Source of the DNA: Hydrogenothermaceae bacterium
Lineage (GTDB): Bacteria > Aquificota > Aquificia > Aquificales > Hydrogenothermaceae
NCBI GenBank assembly: GCA_026984355.1
Contig: JALSSG010000235.1
Coordinates: forward strand, 1 to 7,598
Direction: 5' to 3'
DNA: 7,598 bases
This document shows positions 5,522 to 7,598 of the stretch, one piece after another (positions within the stretch are counted from its first letter, which is position 1; the number at the start of each line of letters is the position of its first letter). The notes under the pieces are model-generated. The model was not told where the DNA came from, did no database searches, and was given only the letters and a program-made list of their open reading frames with translations. A program made the position numbers and the translations under genes.

Positions 5522-6361
5522 CTACACCTCGCTGATTAGTTTTTTGACAAATTCTGGAATACTGAACAAACAGCTATAAAGTTTATCAGAAAAATATTTT
5601 GTATTCAAATTTTCAAACTTTGATAAATCAGGTTTTATTTTTAAGAAATCTATATAATCTGAAGCTATTGTATAACTCCATGTACCAGATGGATAAGATG
5701 GTACACTACCTACATAAACCTGTGTATACTTGAAAACTTTTTTTATATTTTTTACTGCCTTTTTAAAATACTCCTGTTGAAGAATTGGTGATTCTGTTTG
5801 GGCTATCATTATCCCATTTTCTCTTAAAGAATTTCTTACTTTTTTATAGAACTGTTCCTGAAATAAGACTTCAGATTCACTTACTGGGTCTGAAGAGTCT
5901 ATAATGATTACATCATAGTAGTTTTTGCTTTCTTCTTCATCTAAGAACTTGTTTCCATCTTCTATAAATATTTTTACCTTTGGGTCTCTTAACTTAGATG
6001 AAATTTCAGGAAAGTACTTTTCTGAAGTTATAATGACTTCTTCATCTATTTCGCAAAGATGAACTTCCTTTACAGATTTATGTTTTAAAGCCTCTTTTAC
6101 ACTTCCTCCATCTCCTCCTCCAATAATTAAAACTCTTTCAGGATTTGGATGGGACACAAGAGCTGGATGAACAAGCATCTCATGATACATAAACTCATCT
6201 TTTTCTGTTGTTTGTATAAGTCCATCAAGGACAAGAACTTTTCCAAATTCATATGTATCCAGTACAAGTATTTCTTGATATTTTGACTTTATTCTTTTTA
6301 TCTCTTTTGCTTTAATTGTTATACCTACATTTTGTGTCCAATATTCTGTAAACCACACCAA
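5522..6361 (-). CDS. speE: Polyamine aminopropyltransferase (spermidine synthase)
   Basis: The 279-residue enzyme transfers aminopropyl from decarboxylated SAM to a di- or polyamine acceptor (putrescine, agmatine or longer amines in thermophiles). After an N-terminal beta region opening WFTEYWTQNVG (3-13) come DGLIQTTEKDEFMYHEML (46-63), the nucleotide-binding GGGDGG (81-86), CEID (103-106), EDGNKFL (134-140), and DSSDP (155-159), in which Asp155 is the expected catalytic base. QTES (188-191) and YPSGTWSYTIAS (223-234) follow. The length is normal. No ATG is available near the family start: the frame opens TTG (6359-6361) then GTG (6356-6358), and the next Met is residue 58, inside the conserved core. 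The SD AAGGAG lies 7 nt before TTG and 10 nt before GTG, so TTG is preferred. The trpE stop is 13 nt upstream and bpsA follows 3 nt downstream. Acceptor specificity cannot be read from sequence. Confidence 0.95.
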   Translation of the reverse strand: MVWFTEYWTQNVGITIKAKEIKRIKSKYQEILVLDTYEFGKVLVLDGLIQTTEKDEFMYHEMLVHPALVSHPNPERVLIIGGGDGGSVKEALKHKSVKEVHLCEIDEEVIITSEKYFPEISSKLRDPKVKIFIEDGNKFLDEEESKNYYDVIIIDSSDPVSESEVLFQEQFYKKVRNSLRENGIMIAQTESPILQQEYFKKAVKNIKKVFKYTQVYVGSVPSYPSGTWSYTIASDYIDFLKIKPDLSKFENLNTKYFSDKLYSCLFSIPEFVKKLISEV

Positions 6362-6368
6362 TGTTCTT

Positions 6369-6374
6369 CTCCTT
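6369..6374 (-). promoter_or_regulatory. Ribosome binding site that sets the non-ATG speE start
   Basis: Minus-strand AAGGAG directly after the trpE stop (6375-6377). The spacing of 7 nt points to the TTG at 6359-6361; the adjacent GTG would be at 10 nt. The site is in the 13-nt trpE-speE gap, so ribosomes finishing trpE pass over it. Confidence 0.7.
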
Positions 6375-7598
6375 TTAATCTGTTTTTTCTGCCATCTCTA
6401 CAGCTTTTATCATAGCTTTTGCTTTATTTAAAGTTTCTTCATACTCTTTTTCTGGTATTGAATCAGCTACTATACCTGCTCCTGCCTGTATATGTATTTC
6501 ATCATCACGAACTACAGCAGTTCTTATTGCTATTGCAGTATCTAAGTTTCCATTAAAAGATATATAACCTACAGCTCCTGCATAAACTCCTCTTTTGTCC
6601 GGCTCTAACTCTTCAATTATCTGCATAGCTCTAACCTTTGGTGCTCCACTTACTGTTCCTACAGGAAATACAGATTTTAAAACATCTACAGGGTGTAAAT
6701 CTTCTCTCATATCTCCAGAAACATCAGAAACTATATGCATGACGTGAGAATATTTTTCTATATACATAAATCTGTCAACTTTTACACTTCCGATTTTTGC
6801 TACTCTACCTACATCATTTCTTGCAAGGTCTACTAACATAAGATGTTCTGCTTTTTCTTTTTCATCACTTAAAAGGTCTTTCATAAGATTTTCATCTTCT
6901 TTTAATGTTTTTCCTCTTGGCCTCGTTCCAGCTATAGGTTTTGTAAGTATTTTTCCATCTTTTACAGTAACTAAAATTTCTGGTGATGAACCTATAAGTT
7001 TTATTTCCCCAAAATCTAAATAAAAAAGATATGGAGATGGGTTTATAGCTCTTATAGCTCTATATATATTTACCGGATGTGTTTTTAATTTTTTTGAAAA
7101 TCTCTGTGATAGAACAACCTGTATAATATCTCCCTCTGTTATATAATCTTTAGCTTTTAAAACAGCCTTTAAAAAATCTTCCTTTTTAAAGTTTGACTTC
7201 CATGAGGATATATCTACCTTTTTTATGTCTTCTAAAGATATTCTTGGAAGTTCTTTTTGAGAATATAATTTTTGCTCTATAGAGTTTATTTTTTGCAGAG
7301 CTTCTTTATATGCTTGCTTTATATTGTCATTTTTTATAACAGCAGAAACGATTATTTTTATTTTGTTGTTTATATTATCAAAGGCTATAACTTCATCACT
7401 TAAAAAAAAGTAAATATCTGGAAGCTGTAATACATCAGGTTTTTCATCTGGAACTGGTTCATAAAAATGAACAATATCATAAGCTACATAACCTACAAGC
7501 CCACCCCAAAATGGAGGCAAATCTGGTAGGTTCACAGGTTTAAATTGTTTTAAAAAATTTTTCAGCTTCTCAAGAGGGTCATCTGTACTTTCTATCTT
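6375..7598 (-). CDS. trpE: Anthranilate synthase component I, N-terminus beyond the right edge
   Basis: The frame stays open through the right edge, so 407 residues are visible. The usual length is about 490-500, which puts roughly 90 N-terminal residues, including the usual tryptophan-feedback LLES motif, outside. A GTG at 7533-7535 is internal (family sequence LPPFWGGLVGYVAYD surrounds it) and is not a start. The enzyme converts chorismate to anthranilate, with ammonia supplied by TrpG. Motifs, counted from the first visible codon: PIAGTRPRG (221-229), EHLMLVDLARND (251-262) with the metal-binding Glu, SHVMHIVS (284-291) with the active-site His288, GTVSGAPK (314-321), GAGIVADS (373-380) and the EKEYEE end (383-387). 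The Ala in PIAGT separates it from PabB, which usually has Lys there. trpG is not in the window. speE follows 13 nt after the TAA stop. Confidence 0.95.
   Translation of the reverse strand, partial: KIESTDDPLEKLKNFLKQFKPVNLPDLPPFWGGLVGYVAYDIVHFYEPVPDEKPDVLQLPDIYFFLSDEVIAFDNINNKIKIIVSAVIKNDNIKQAYKEALQKINSIEQKLYSQKELPRISLEDIKKVDISSWKSNFKKEDFLKAVLKAKDYITEGDIIQVVLSQRFSKKLKTHPVNIYRAIRAINPSPYLFYLDFGEIKLIGSSPEILVTVKDGKILTKPIAGTRPRGKTLKEDENLMKDLLSDEKEKAEHLMLVDLARNDVGRVAKIGSVKVDRFMYIEKYSHVMHIVSDVSGDMREDLHPVDVLKSVFPVGTVSGAPKVRAMQIIEELEPDKRGVYAGAVGYISFNGNLDTAIAIRTAVVRDDEIHIQAGAGIVADSIPEKEYEETLNKAKAMIKAVEMAEKTD

Noticed and set aside
7533..7535. GTG as the start of a shorter trpE
   Set aside because: The frame is open through the remaining 21 codons to the window edge, and a start here would remove the N-terminal third of a conserved domain. 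The gene is simply cut by the edge.
6375..7598. Calling this gene pabB (aminodeoxychorismate synthase)
   Set aside because: The PIAGT motif has Ala where PabB normally has the Lys of PIKGT, and the surrounding sequence is TrpE-like throughout.
1..7598. CRISPR array, insertion sequence, phage or toxin-antitoxin module
   Set aside because: No spaced direct repeats, transposase, integrase, terminal inverted repeats or small paired genes were seen. All the space is taken by recognised genes and short promoter gaps.

Overview
The window looks like a chromosomal housekeeping segment of an A+T-rich thermophilic bacterium, most likely a member of the Aquificota (Hydrogenothermaceae, e.g. Sulfurihydrogenibium/Persephonella-like). 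This assignment is an inference. It rests on low G+C, heavy use of ATA and AGA codons, tight gene packing, and above all a BpsA-type branched-chain polyamine synthase next to an aminopropyltransferase, a pair known mainly from (hyper)thermophiles. No mobile element, phage gene, CRISPR array or long repeat is visible.

Layout, left to right. (1) Positions 1-2274, minus strand: the tightly packed run proA -> panB -> tsaC (proline synthesis, pantothenate synthesis, t6A tRNA modification). tsaC overlaps the panB stop by one base and runs off the left edge. A perfect extended -10 element lies upstream of proA. (2) Positions 2387-2836, plus strand: a small four-helix membrane protein of CopD/HemJ-like appearance. 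Its 3' end overlaps, tail to tail, the last 18 bp of obg. (3) Positions 2819-3850, minus strand: obg, a ribosome-associated GTPase, with its own extended -10 candidate. (4) Positions 3964-4311, plus strand: a DUF190 (PII-like) protein, ending 5 bp from the 3' end of a convergent tRNA-Asn(GUU) gene with encoded CCA and a near-consensus promoter of its own. (5) Positions 4442-7598, minus strand: trpE -> speE -> bpsA, spaced 13 and 3 nt apart. trpE is cut by the right edge.

How the genes work together. SpeE adds aminopropyl groups from decarboxylated SAM to make linear polyamines, and BpsA adds further aminopropyl groups to a secondary amine to make branched polyamines, which help nucleic acids and ribosomes function at high temperature. 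Three other genes also touch translation: Obg acts in ribosome assembly, TsaC makes the precursor of t6A37, and tRNA-Asn reads ANN codons and carries A37, so it is a t6A substrate. ProA, PanB and TrpE are ordinary biosynthetic enzymes. I found no clearly new system. The most distinctive local feature is the translationally coupled speE-bpsA pair behind trpE. No stretch longer than about 115 bp lacks a gene; the two largest gaps (2275-2386 and 3851-3963) are divergent promoter regions.
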